This document shows positions 45,289 through 53,541 of a stretch of DNA of 64,000 nucleotides, piece after piece (position 1 is the first letter of the stretch; each line of letters opens with the position of its first letter). Source of the DNA: Curtobacterium sp. UCD-KPL2560 (GTDB taxonomy: Bacteria > Actinomycetota > Actinomycetes > Actinomycetales > Microbacteriaceae). Both the position numbers and the translations under genes were made by a program. The notes under the pieces are model-generated. The model was not told where the DNA came from. It ran no database searches and saw only the letters and a program-made list of their open reading frames with translations. The stretch spans positions 1 through 64,000 of the forward strand of contig NZ_MCIG01000007.1 of NCBI RefSeq assembly GCF_001705035.1, in the 5' to 3' direction.

Positions 45289-48087
45289 GTGCCAGGCACG
45301 AAGAAGCTCGTGATCGTCGAGAGCCCCGCGAAGGCGAAGACGATCGCGCAATACCTCGGTGACGGATACGAGGTCCAGGCGTCAGTCGGACACATCCGCG
45401 ACCTCGTCGAGCCCAAGAACCTCCCGGCGGAGCTCAAGAAGGGCTCGCTCGGCAAGTTCTCCGTCGACGTGGACAACGGCTTCGAGCCCTACTACGTGGT
45501 GTCTGACGCGAAGAAGAAGACGGTCTCCGAGCTGAAGCGGGCGTTGAAGGACGCCGACGAGCTCTTCCTCGCGACTGATGAGGACCGCGAGGGCGAAGCC
45601 ATCGCGTGGCACCTCCTCCAGGTGCTCAAGCCCAAGGTCCCCGTGAAGCGCATGGTGTTCCACGAGATCACCAAGGAGGCCATCCAGCGTGCGCAGGAGG
45701 CCACCCGGGAGCTCGACACGGCGCTCGTCGACGCGCAGGAGACCCGGCGCATCCTCGACCGGCTCTACGGCTACGAGGTCTCGCCCGTGCTCTGGCGCAA
45801 GGTCGGTCCCGGCCTGTCCGCCGGCCGCGTGCAGTCGGCCGCGACCCGTCTCGTCGTGGACCGCGAGCGCGAGCGCCTCGCGTTCGTCTCGGCGAACTAC
45901 TGGGACCTGACCGCTCGGTTCGAGAAGGTCGGGGACACCGCGTTCACCGCGCGGCTCGCCCGGCTCCAGGGGACCCGCGTCGCCTCGGGCCGCGACTTCG
46001 ACGACCGCGGCACGCTCAAGGGCGAGGCCGTCCGGCTCGACGAGGCGTCGGCCGCCGCGCTGACGACCGTCCTCGAGCAGGCCGGCGACGCCGTCGTCCG
46101 CAGCGTGGAGTCGAAGCCCTACACGCGCCGTCCCGCAGCGCCGTTCACGACCTCGACCCTGCAGCAGGAGGCGGCGCGCAAGCTCCGCTTCTCCGCCCGT
46201 CAGACGATGAGCGTCGCGCAGGGGCTGTACGAGAACGGCCACATCACCTACATGCGTACGGACTCGTCCTCGCTGTCGCAGCAGGCCGTGACCGCCGCCC
46301 GCAAGCAGGCCTCGGCGCTGTACGGCCCGGAGACGATCCCGGACAAGCCGCGCAGCTACAGCGGCAAGAGCAAGAACGCGCAGGAGGCGCACGAGGCGAT
46401 CCGCCCCGCCGGCGACACCTTCCGGACACCGTCCGAGATGAACGGCGTCCTCCGCGGCAACGACTGGAAGCTCTACGACCTGATCTGGAAGCGCACCGTC
46501 GCGTCCCAGATGGCGGACGCCAAGGGGTCCACGGCGTCGGTGGTCCTCGGGATCACGTCGTCCGACCCGGTCGCCGGGGTCGCCGCCACGGCGAACGGCA
46601 CCGACGCGGAGTTCACCGCGTCGGGCACCGTGATCACCTTCCGCGGCTTCCTCAACGCCTACGAGGAAGGCCGCGACGAGGACCGCCACGCCGGCGGGGC
46701 CGACGGCGCGGACGCCAAGCTGCCGCAGATGGCGCAGGGCGACCACCTCGGCGTGAGCGAGGTCGAGGCGAAGGGGCACGACACCTCCGCACCCCCGCGC
46801 TACACCGAGGCGAGCCTCGTCAAGACGCTCGAAGAGCTCGGGATCGGTCGTCCGTCCACGTACGCGGCGATCATCTCGACGATCATGGACCGCGGCTACG
46901 TCACGCAGCGGGGCAGCGCTCTCGTCCCGAACTGGATCGCGTTCAGCGTCGTCCGGCTCCTCGAGGACCACTTCTCCGACCTCGTGCAGTACGACTTCAC
47001 CGCGAGCATGGAAGAGGACCTCGACCGCATCGCGAGCGGTGAGGAGGACCGGTCCGACTGGCTCAAGGAGTTCTACTTCGGCGGCGGCGACCACCGCGGG
47101 CTCCGGACCGTCATCGACAACCTCGGTGAGATCGACGCGCGCGACATCAACTCGGTCGAGCTCGCCCCCGGCCTGACCCTGCGCATCGGTCGCTACGGCC
47201 CCTACATCGAGGTGCCGAGCGACGACCCGGAGAAGCCCCGACGGGTGAACGTCCCGGAGGACCTCGCGCCCGACGAACTGACGGTCGACAAGGCCAAGGA
47301 ACTCGTCGACGCGCCCGTGCTCGGGGACCGCGTGGTCGGTGTGAACCCGGAGACCGGCAAGGAGGTCCTCGCGAAGGACGGCCGGTTCGGCCCGTACGTC
47401 ACCGAGCGCACCCCCGAGCCCGAGCCGGTCGTCGACCAGGCCACGGGCGAGGTCGTCGAGACCCCGGCTGCGACGGCCGACGCCGCAGCGGCGACGGACG
47501 GCACGACCGCGGCGAAGACGACCGCGAAGAAGGCCCCGGCGAAGAAGACCACGAAGAAGCCCGCCGCGCCGAAGGAGCGCACGGCGTCCCTCTTCAAGTC
47601 GATGGACCCGCAGACGGTCGACCTCGAGACCGCGCTCAAGCTCCTCGACCTGCCTCGCGTGGTGGGCAAGGACCCGGAGTCGGGTGAGGACATCACCGCG
47701 CAGAACGGTCGCTACGGCCCGTACATCAAGAAGGGGACGGACACCCGGACCCTCCCGAGCGAGGACGCGATCTTCGACGTCGACCTGCCGGGCGCGCTCG
47801 AGCTGTTCGCGCAGCCGAAGTACGGCGGACGCAAGGCCGCGACGGCAGCCCTCAAGGAGTTCGACGCCGACCCCGTGTCCGGCAAGCCGATCAAGGTCAA
47901 GGACGGCCGCTTCGGTCCGTACGTGACCGACGGCGAGACGAACGCGACCATCCCGCGTGGCGAGGACGTCGAGACCGTCGACCACGAGCGTGCGATCCAG
48001 CTGCTCGCGGACAAGCGTGCCAAGGGTCCGGTGAAGAAGAAGGCGCCGGCCCGCAAGCCGGCCGCCAAGACGGCCAAGAAGAAGTGA
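45289..48087 (+). CDS. topA: DNA topoisomerase I
   Basis: A 932-residue type IA topoisomerase that relaxes negative supercoils. The Toprim domain opens KKLVIVESPAKAKTIAQYLG and holds ATDEDREGEA. The catalytic tyrosine is Tyr321 in YMRTDSS. The C-terminus has Topo_C repeats (GRFGPYVT, GRYGPYIK) instead of Cys4 zinc fingers, as usual in Actinobacteria, and a Lys/Ala-rich tail. The GTG start is set by the normal N-terminus and AAGGAG four bases upstream. It is in frame with the upstream Tad gene with no stop between them. It overlaps tmk by four bases. Confidence 0.97.
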   Translation: MPGTKKLVIVESPAKAKTIAQYLGDGYEVQASVGHIRDLVEPKNLPAELKKGSLGKFSVDVDNGFEPYYVVSDAKKKTVSELKRALKDADELFLATDEDREGEAIAWHLLQVLKPKVPVKRMVFHEITKEAIQRAQEATRELDTALVDAQETRRILDRLYGYEVSPVLWRKVGPGLSAGRVQSAATRLVVDRERERLAFVSANYWDLTARFEKVGDTAFTARLARLQGTRVASGRDFDDRGTLKGEAVRLDEASAAALTTVLEQAGDAVVRSVESKPYTRRPAAPFTTSTLQQEAARKLRFSARQTMSVAQGLYENGHITYMRTDSSSLSQQAVTAARKQASALYGPETIPDKPRSYSGKSKNAQEAHEAIRPAGDTFRTPSEMNGVLRGNDWKLYDLIWKRTVASQMADAKGSTASVVLGITSSDPVAGVAATANGTDAEFTASGTVITFRGFLNAYEEGRDEDRHAGGADGADAKLPQMAQGDHLGVSEVEAKGHDTSAPPRYTEASLVKTLEELGIGRPSTYAAIISTIMDRGYVTQRGSALVPNWIAFSVVRLLEDHFSDLVQYDFTASMEEDLDRIASGEEDRSDWLKEFYFGGGDHRGLRTVIDNLGEIDARDINSVELAPGLTLRIGRYGPYIEVPSDDPEKPRRVNVPEDLAPDELTVDKAKELVDAPVLGDRVVGVNPETGKEVLAKDGRFGPYVTERTPEPEPVVDQATGEVVETPAATADAAAATDGTTAAKTTAKKAPAKKTTKKPAAPKERTASLFKSMDPQTVDLETALKLLDLPRVVGKDPESGEDITAQNGRYGPYIKKGTDTRTLPSEDAIFDVDLPGALELFAQPKYGGRKAATAALKEFDADPVSGKPIKVKDGRFGPYVTDGETNATIPRGEDVETVDHERAIQLLADKRAKGPVKKKAPARKPAAKTAKKK

Positions 48088-48728
48088 CCGGCAGCTTCAT
48101 CACCCTCGAGGGCGGCGACGGCGCCGGCAAGACGACGCAGGCCGCCCTCCTGACCGACTGGCTCGAGGCACACGGCCGGACCGTCGTGCGCACCCGGGAG
48201 CCGGGCGGCACGGACCTCGGGCAGCGGATCCGCGAGATCGTCCTCCACGAGCGCGGTCACGTCGCCCCGCGTGCCGAGGCCCTGCTGTACGCGGCCGACC
48301 GGGCGCAACACGTCGAGACCGTCGTCCGTCCGGCGTTGGCCCGCGGCGAGGTCGTGCTGCAGGACCGCTACGTCGATTCCTCGGTGGCCTACCAGGGCGT
48401 CGCGCGCGACCTCGGCGCCGAGCAGATCCGTTCGGTGTCCGACTGGGCCGCGGACGGGCTGGTCCCGGACCTGACCGTCCTGCTCGACCTCGACGTCACG
48501 GTCGGACGAGCGCGCGTGTCCGCGGCACGGGGAGACACCTTCGACCGTCTCGAGTCCGAGGCGGCCGTGTTCCACGAGCGGGTCCGTCGCGCCTTCCTCG
48601 ACATGGCCGCCGCGGAACCCGCGCGGTTCCTCGTCGTCGACGCCGCCGCCGACCCGGACGTCGTGCAGCAGCGCATCCGGGAGGCCGTCGCTCCGCTCGT
48701 CGGGATCGCCGAGGAGGACCCGTCGTGA
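48084..48728 (+). CDS. tmk: Thymidylate kinase
   Basis: A 214-residue kinase converting dTMP to dTDP for DNA synthesis. The P-loop is EGGDGAGKTT at 9-18, followed by the REPGGTDLGQRIRE substrate segment, and DRYVDSSVAYQG near the middle. Length is typical. The GTG overlaps the topA stop (GTGA), so topA-tmk form a coupled pair. The next gene, holB, is 25 bases downstream. Confidence 0.97.
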   Translation: MTGSFITLEGGDGAGKTTQAALLTDWLEAHGRTVVRTREPGGTDLGQRIREIVLHERGHVAPRAEALLYAADRAQHVETVVRPALARGEVVLQDRYVDSSVAYQGVARDLGAEQIRSVSDWAADGLVPDLTVLLDLDVTVGRARVSAARGDTFDRLESEAAVFHERVRRAFLDMAAAEPARFLVVDAAADPDVVQQRIREAVAPLVGIAEEDPS

Positions 48729-48741
48729 CGGTGGTCGGCGG

Positions 48742-48747
48742 CAGGAT
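48742..48747 (+). promoter_or_regulatory. -10-like hexamer CAGGAT before holB
   Basis: CAGGAT lies six bases before the GTG of holB. The first base departs from TANNNT, so this is weaker than the other sites. Confidence 0.35.
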
Positions 48748-48753
48748 GGCGTC

Positions 48754-49896
48754 GTGAGTGTGTGGGACGGCCTGACCGGGCAGGACGACGCGGTCGCTGC
48801 GCTCCGCAGCGCCGCCGAGGGTCCCGAGGACACCGGCGGCATGACCCACTCGTGGCTGATCACCGGTCCGCCCGGGTCGGGTCGCTCGAACGTCGCCGCC
48901 GCGTTCGCCGCCGCACTGGTCGGTTCCGGCCCGGACGACGACCACACGCTGCGCCTCATCACCGCCGGGACACACCCCGACGTGTCGGTGCTGACCACCC
49001 AACGGGTCATCATCACCATCGAGGAGATCCGCAAGCTCGTCACGTCGTCGTACTACTCGCCGTCCGTCGGGCGCTACCGCGTCGTCATCGTCGAGGACGC
49101 AGACCGCATGACGGAGCGCACGTCGAACCTCCTGCTCAAGGCGCTCGAGGAACCGCCCGAGCGCACGGTCTGGATCCTCTGTGCGCCGAGCGAGGCCGAC
49201 CTCCTCCCGACGATCCGGTCCCGCGTCCGCTCGGTCCGGCTGCGGGTCCCCGGCATCGACTCGGTCGCCGACCTCATCGTCGCGCGGACCGGGGTCGACC
49301 GGGAACTCGCCACCGACGCCGCGCGGCAGGCACAGAGCCACATCGGCATGGCGCAGCGCCTCGCGACGAGCGCGGACGCCCGTGACCGGCGTCGCCGGAC
49401 GCTCACCACCGTGCTGCGCGTCCGGTCCGTGGGCGACGCGGTCCTCGCGGCCGCGGAACTCCTCGCGGTCGCCGACGAGGACGCGAAGGCCATCACCCAG
49501 CAGCGCGATGCCGAGGAACGCGACGCCGCCCTCCGCTCGCTCGGCGTCGAACCCGGCGGGACCGTGCCGCCGGCACTCCGATCGCAGTTGCGCGCGATGG
49601 AGGAGGACCAGAAGCGTCGTGCGACCCGGAGCCTGCGCGACGGGCTCGACCGCATCCTGGTCGACGTGTCCTCGCTCTACCGCGATCTCCTGCTGCTCGG
49701 CCTCGGCGTCCCGACGGAGCCCGTCAACGAGTCGATGCGCGCCGAGCTCGACCGCGCGCTCGACGCCGTGCCGCCCGCTTCGGCACTCGAGGTCCTCGAC
49801 GCGGTGTCCCTCGCGCGGAACCGGATCGCGGCGAACGTCGCGGCGCTGCTGGCCCTCGAGGCACTCCTCGTCACGGTCGCCCGCGCGACCCGCTGA
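48754..49896 (+). CDS. holB: DNA polymerase III delta-prime subunit
   Basis: A 380-residue clamp-loader subunit. The N-terminal AAA+ part has a P-loop-like GPPGSGRS in which the lysine is replaced by arginine, as in other delta-prime proteins that do not hydrolyse ATP. Segments VVIVEDADRMTERTSNLLLKALEEPP and IRSRVRSVRL follow. The four cysteines of the zinc module expected between the P-loop and AGTHPDV are absent; that stretch reads GPDDDHTLRLITAGTHPD. The C-terminal collar domain is longer than average. It follows tmk, the common actinobacterial order topA-tmk-holB. Confidence 0.93.
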   Translation: MSVWDGLTGQDDAVAALRSAAEGPEDTGGMTHSWLITGPPGSGRSNVAAAFAAALVGSGPDDDHTLRLITAGTHPDVSVLTTQRVIITIEEIRKLVTSSYYSPSVGRYRVVIVEDADRMTERTSNLLLKALEEPPERTVWILCAPSEADLLPTIRSRVRSVRLRVPGIDSVADLIVARTGVDRELATDAARQAQSHIGMAQRLATSADARDRRRRTLTTVLRVRSVGDAVLAAAELLAVADEDAKAITQQRDAEERDAALRSLGVEPGGTVPPALRSQLRAMEEDQKRRATRSLRDGLDRILVDVSSLYRDLLLLGLGVPTEPVNESMRAELDRALDAVPPASALEVLDAVSLARNRIAANVAALLALEALLVTVARATR

Positions 49897-49970
49897 GCCG
49901 TCCGCACCGGCCGGGAACGGTCCGCCACGCACGGGCTCCCGCCCGTTTCGCGTTCACCCGCCCCGGCCTG

Positions 49971-49976
49971 TATAGT
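49971..49976 (+). promoter_or_regulatory. -10 hexamer TATAGT of tRNA-Thr
   Basis: TATAGT lies 34 bases before the tRNA 5' end. A possible -35, TTTCGC at 49946-49951, is 19 bases upstream. Confidence 0.55.
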
Positions 49977-50009
49977 CGTCTCCCGTGCCACTCCGGCAAC
50001 GGAGTGTCC

Positions 50010-50082
50010 GCCGCCTTAGCTCAGTCGGTAGAGCGATTCACTCGTAATGAATAGGTCGTCGGTTCGATTCCGACAGGCGGCT
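50010..50082 (+). tRNA. tRNA-Thr (anticodon CGT)
   Basis: The acceptor arms GCCGCCT and AGGCGGC pair, with discriminator T. The D arm is AGCTCAGTCGGTAGAGC, the anticodon arm is TTCACTCGTAATGAA with CGT in the loop, and the T arm is GTCGGTTCGATTCCGAC. CCA is not encoded. Confidence 0.95.
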
Positions 50083-50089
50083 CCGCCAC

Positions 50090-50133
50090 GAAGCCCCGTC
50101 CGCACCGGTCACCACCGGAGCGGCCGGGGCTTC
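50090..50133 (+). terminator. Hairpin after tRNA-Thr
   Basis: GAAGCCCCG at 50090-50098 pairs with CGGGGCTTC at 50125-50133, with further inner pairing (ACCGGT region). It starts eight bases past the tRNA. Confidence 0.75.
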
Positions 50134-50134
50134 C

Positions 50135-50224
50135 GTCGTCTCAGCAGGAGTCGTCTCAGCAGGAGTCGTCTCAGCAGCGTCGTCCCGGCGGGGGCGTCCC
50201 GGAACCGGCGGGGGCGTCCCGGAA
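50135..50224. repeat. Short tandem repeats before the Gfo/Idh/MocA gene
   Basis: GTCGTCTCAGCAGGA occurs at 50135, 50150 and, slightly changed, 50165. CCGGCGGGGGCGTCCCGGAA then occurs twice at about 50185-50224. Confidence 0.85.
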
Positions 50225-50304
50225 GGCGTCGTCCCGGCGTGGGCGCCTCCGCGGGCGTCGTCCCCACGGCCCCACGTCCCCACGGCCATCCACCACCGTC
50301 CTGG

Positions 50305-50310
50305 TAGACA
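50305..50310 (+). promoter_or_regulatory. -10 hexamer TAGACA of a likely leaderless transcript
   Basis: TAGACA lies six bases before the ATG of the Gfo/Idh/MocA gene. The last base departs from TANNNT. Confidence 0.45.
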
Positions 50311-50316
50311 GGACCC

Positions 50317-51330
50317 ATGACGGTTCGCTGGGGAGTCATCGGCACGGGTGGCATCGCCCACTCCTTCGTGGCGGACTGCACCGCCGCGGGCATCACCTTC
50401 GTCGCGGTCGGCAGCCGCAGCCAGGAGCGGTCCGATGCCTTCGCGGCCGAGCACGGCATCCCGCACGCACACGGGTCGTACGAAGCGCTCGTCGCCGACG
50501 ACGAGGTCGACGCGGTCTACGTCGCCACCCCGCACTCCCGGCACGCCGAGGACGCCCTGCTCGCGATCGGCGCGGGCAAGCACGTGCTCGTCGAGAAGGC
50601 GTTCACCATCACCGCGGCCGAGGCCCGACGCGTGGTCGACGCGGCCCGCCGCGCGGACGTCGCCGTGATGGAGGCGATGTGGACCCGCTTCCTCCCGCAG
50701 TCCCGGATGATCCGGCAGGTCCTGGCCGAGGGTCGCATCGGCCGCCCGCGGGTCGTCGAGGCCACCCACCACCAGGCGCTGCCGAGCGATCCGGCACACC
50801 GGCTCAACGACCCCGCGCTCGGCGGTGGCGCGATGCTCGACCTCGGCGTCTACCCGATCTCGTTCGCGGTCGACGTGCTCGGCGTCCCGACGGCCGTCAG
50901 CGCGTCCGGCACCCTGAGCGAGCAGGGGGTCGACACGCAGATGGGCGTCGTGCTCACCCACGAGGGCGGCGCGCAGTCCGTGCTCCACTTCGCCCTCGAC
51001 GTCCGCAGCCCGAACACGGCGTCGGTCATCGGCGAGGACGGCCGCATCGACGTCGACGCCACCTGGTACACGCCGACGACGTGGCGGATCCGGGACCGGG
51101 ACGGTGCGGTGGTCGAGGAGTTCGACGGTCGCGAGGAGCTCGCGGGCTACGCCCACGAGGCACGTGCGTTCGAGGAGATGGTCACCTCCGGGACGCACGA
51201 GGGCGGTCCGATGGACCCCGAGGAGACCGTCGCCGTGATGGCCGTGATGGACGAGGCCCGTCGGCAGGTCGGCGTCCGCTACGCGGCCGATGCGGAACCG
51301 GGTCTGGAGGCTCCTCCCGCTGTTCCGTAG
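50317..51330 (+). CDS. Gfo/Idh/MocA-family oxidoreductase
   Basis: A 337-residue NAD(P)-dependent dehydrogenase. The Rossmann loop is GVIGTGGIAHSF at 6-17. The conserved EKAF segment of the family (GKHVLVEKAF, near 88-97) holds the catalytic lysine. The central GGGAMLDLGVYPISFAVDVLG holds the substrate-binding Asp/Tyr region. It resembles the dihydrodiol or glucose-fructose oxidoreductase-like branch; the sugar or diol substrate is unknown. The stop is 11 bases before the carboxypeptidase gene, which seems to have its own promoter. Confidence 0.9.
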   Translation: MTVRWGVIGTGGIAHSFVADCTAAGITFVAVGSRSQERSDAFAAEHGIPHAHGSYEALVADDEVDAVYVATPHSRHAEDALLAIGAGKHVLVEKAFTITAAEARRVVDAARRADVAVMEAMWTRFLPQSRMIRQVLAEGRIGRPRVVEATHHQALPSDPAHRLNDPALGGGAMLDLGVYPISFAVDVLGVPTAVSASGTLSEQGVDTQMGVVLTHEGGAQSVLHFALDVRSPNTASVIGEDGRIDVDATWYTPTTWRIRDRDGAVVEEFDGREELAGYAHEARAFEEMVTSGTHEGGPMDPEETVAVMAVMDEARRQVGVRYAADAEPGLEAPPAVP

Positions 51331-51333
51331 GAT
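51328..51333 (+). promoter_or_regulatory. -10 hexamer TAGGAT before the carboxypeptidase gene
   Basis: TAGGAT overlaps the stop codon of the upstream gene (its TAG) and lies eight bases before the ATG at 51342. Confidence 0.45.
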
Positions 51334-51341
51334 CGGTCACG

Positions 51342-52838
51342 ATGTCCGACCAGCAGCCCTCGCCGCAGTCCGTCCCCGACCGCGTCCGCGCGACGGTCGC
51401 CGCCCTGCGGGCCTCCGTGGCCCGGCGCCCCGTCCCGTGGATCGCCGGTGCGCTCGCGGGCGTCCTCGTTCTCGGCTCGGGCGGCGCGGTGGCCGTGGCG
51501 TCGGCGACGATGCCGGGGGACCGGACGGACGGTCGCTCCACCGCGGCGGCCGGACCGCGCGCGACGCGTCCGGCCTCGGCGACCCCGACACCCACGCCGA
51601 CGCCGACCGCGGACACGCGTGCCCTCCCCGCCACCGTGGGCGGACCGGACCCGCTGCGGACGTGCACGATCGACGCAGAGGCGTCCGCGCCCGGTCTCGG
51701 TGCCTTCGAGGGGTACGTCATGAACGCGGCGACGGGCCAGGTGCTGTTCTCGCGCAAGGGCGACCAGCCGGCGCAGACCGGCAGCGTGATGAAGACGCTG
51801 ACGACGGCGACCGCCCTGTCGGTCCTCGGGGGCGACCACCGCATCCCGACCACCGTGACGAAGGAGTCGGACGGCACGATCGCGATCGTCGGACACGGCG
51901 ACGCCACCCTCTCGGTCGGCGGCGGCACCGTGTACCCGGGTGCGCCGACCCTCGCCCAGCTCGCGCAGCAGGTGAAGGCCTCGCTCGGCGACGCCCCGGT
52001 GTCGACCATCGTCACCGACGACACGTACTGGAACGACAGCGACGCCTGGGATCCGACCTGGCCGGTCAGTGAGCGGACGATCGGGTACCAGCCCGAGGTC
52101 ACCGCCCTGATGGTCGACGGCGACCGGGCGAACCCCGCGGCCGCCACCTCGCCGCGGTCCACCGACCCGGTCGGCCGTGCGGGCGCCGCGTTCCGCACGG
52201 CACTCGCGAACGCCGGCGTGGTGGGTGCCGGGAACGCGCAGATCGTGCAGCGCGCGACGACGAGCTCGGACACCATCGCGACGGTGTCCTCGCAGCCCGT
52301 CTCGACGCTCGTCGGGCAGATGATCCCGAACTCCGACAACACGCTCGCCGAGATGCTCGCCCGTGTCTCCTCGAAGGAGTCCGGCTCGGACGGTTCGGCG
52401 GCGTCCCTGACCGGCGTGTACCAGAAGGCCCTCGCGTCCTACGGCGTCGACCCCGCGGGCATCGTCATCAAGGACGGTTCGGGGGAGAGCGCGTCGAACG
52501 CCGTCTCGCCGGACTTCGTCGCGCACCTCATGGTCCAGGTCGCGGCCGGGTCGAAGGGCCTCGGCACGCTGGCGCAGTCGCTGCCGGTGGCGGGCCAGTC
52601 CGGGACGCTCGCGAGCCGCTTCACGGGAGCGAACGCGGTGGCGCGGGGCAAGGTGCACGCCAAGACCGGGTGGATCGACAGCGCGAACACCCTCGGCGGG
52701 TACATCGACGCCGCGGACGGCACCCGGCTGACGTTCGCGTTCTACGCCATCGGGTCGTCGCGGGCGGCGGCGCTCCCGGCCCTCGACGCGGTCACCACGG
52801 CCGCCTTCCGGTGCGGCGGGCAGCTCACCGGCTCCTGA
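51342..52838 (+). CDS. D-alanyl-D-alanine carboxypeptidase/endopeptidase (PBP4, S13 family)
   Basis: A 498-residue exported peptidase. A cytoplasmic start and a membrane helix or uncleaved signal (about 33-57) precede a Pro/Thr-rich spacer (about 60-100). The catalytic domain carries Ser148 and Lys151 in GSVMK, SDNTLAE (the SxN motif) and KTGW near the end. It trims or cleaves peptidoglycan cross-links outside the membrane. Domain order and length fit the DacB family. The ATG follows TAGGAT by eight bases. Confidence 0.93.
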   Translation: MSDQQPSPQSVPDRVRATVAALRASVARRPVPWIAGALAGVLVLGSGGAVAVASATMPGDRTDGRSTAAAGPRATRPASATPTPTPTPTADTRALPATVGGPDPLRTCTIDAEASAPGLGAFEGYVMNAATGQVLFSRKGDQPAQTGSVMKTLTTATALSVLGGDHRIPTTVTKESDGTIAIVGHGDATLSVGGGTVYPGAPTLAQLAQQVKASLGDAPVSTIVTDDTYWNDSDAWDPTWPVSERTIGYQPEVTALMVDGDRANPAAATSPRSTDPVGRAGAAFRTALANAGVVGAGNAQIVQRATTSSDTIATVSSQPVSTLVGQMIPNSDNTLAEMLARVSSKESGSDGSAASLTGVYQKALASYGVDPAGIVIKDGSGESASNAVSPDFVAHLMVQVAAGSKGLGTLAQSLPVAGQSGTLASRFTGANAVARGKVHAKTGWIDSANTLGGYIDAADGTRLTFAFYAIGSSRAAALPALDAVTTAAFRCGGQLTGS

Positions 52839-52908
52839 TCCGCGTTCGCCGTCCGCGGAGTCGACGGCAGGTCGTGGCCGGGCCCCACGGACGCGGAGCC
52901 GGCGGGTG

Positions 52909-52914
52909 CAGGAT
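52909..52914 (+). promoter_or_regulatory. -10-like hexamer CAGGAT before the nicotinamidase gene
   Basis: CAGGAT lies six bases upstream of the ATG at 52921, the same layout as at holB. Confidence 0.35.
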
Positions 52915-52920
52915 GGACGC

Positions 52921-53541
52921 ATGGCCAGGGCACTGCTCGTCGTCGACGTCCAGAACGACTTCACCGAGGGCGGTGCACTCGGGGTGACCGGTGGCGCCGC
53001 ACTCGCGAAGCGCATCAGCGTCTTCCTCGGTCGACACGCCGACGAGTACGACCTGGTCGTCGGATCGCGTGACTGGCACCACGGCGACGACGACAACGGC
53101 GGGCACTTCGCCGGGCCGGCGGGTCCGGACTTCGTCGACACGTGGCCCGTGCACTGCGTCGGCGGTACCGAGGGCGCGGCGTACCACCCCGACCTCGACA
53201 CGAGCGTCGTCGACGTCGACGTGTACAAGGGCCAGGGACGGCCGGACTACTCGGCGTTCCAGGCGGTCACCGAGGACGGCACGCCGCTGCCGGAGCTCCT
53301 GGCCGAGCGGCGGGTGACCACGGTCGACATCGTCGGCATCGCGACCGACCACTGCGTCCTCGCGTCGGCGCTCGACGCGCGCGCCGCAGGGTTCGACGTC
53401 GCCGTGTACGAGGACCTCGTCGCGGGCGTCGACCCGGACCGGAGCGCCGCCGCGCTCGACGACATCAGGGCGGTCGGCGGGCACGTCGACCGCAGCGACA
53501 CGGACGAGGGGCTCGCGAGCCCCGGAGGAGCAGTACTGTGA
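52921..53541 (+). CDS. pncA: Nicotinamidase (isochorismatase family)
   Basis: A 206-residue cysteine hydrolase. The catalytic triad fits Asp9 (VVDVQNDF), the lysine in VYKGQG, and the cysteine in ATDHCVLAS. The metal-binding set Asp51, His53 and probably His62 lies in SRDWHHGDDDNGGHF, which separates nicotinamidases from plain isochorismatases. It would convert nicotinamide to nicotinate in NAD salvage. ATG 52921 was chosen because MARALLVVDVQ is the usual start. Its stop overlaps the aldehyde dehydrogenase start (GTGA). Confidence 0.87.
   Translation: MARALLVVDVQNDFTEGGALGVTGGAALAKRISVFLGRHADEYDLVVGSRDWHHGDDDNGGHFAGPAGPDFVDTWPVHCVGGTEGAAYHPDLDTSVVDVDVYKGQGRPDYSAFQAVTEDGTPLPELLAERRVTTVDIVGIATDHCVLASALDARAAGFDVAVYEDLVAGVDPDRSAAALDDIRAVGGHVDRSDTDEGLASPGGAVL

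Noticed and set aside
44827-48087. Annotating one 1086-residue fusion gene
   Set aside because: TopA has a standard N-terminus at 45289 with AAGGAG upstream, so it is listed separately; the read-through is reported as a finding.
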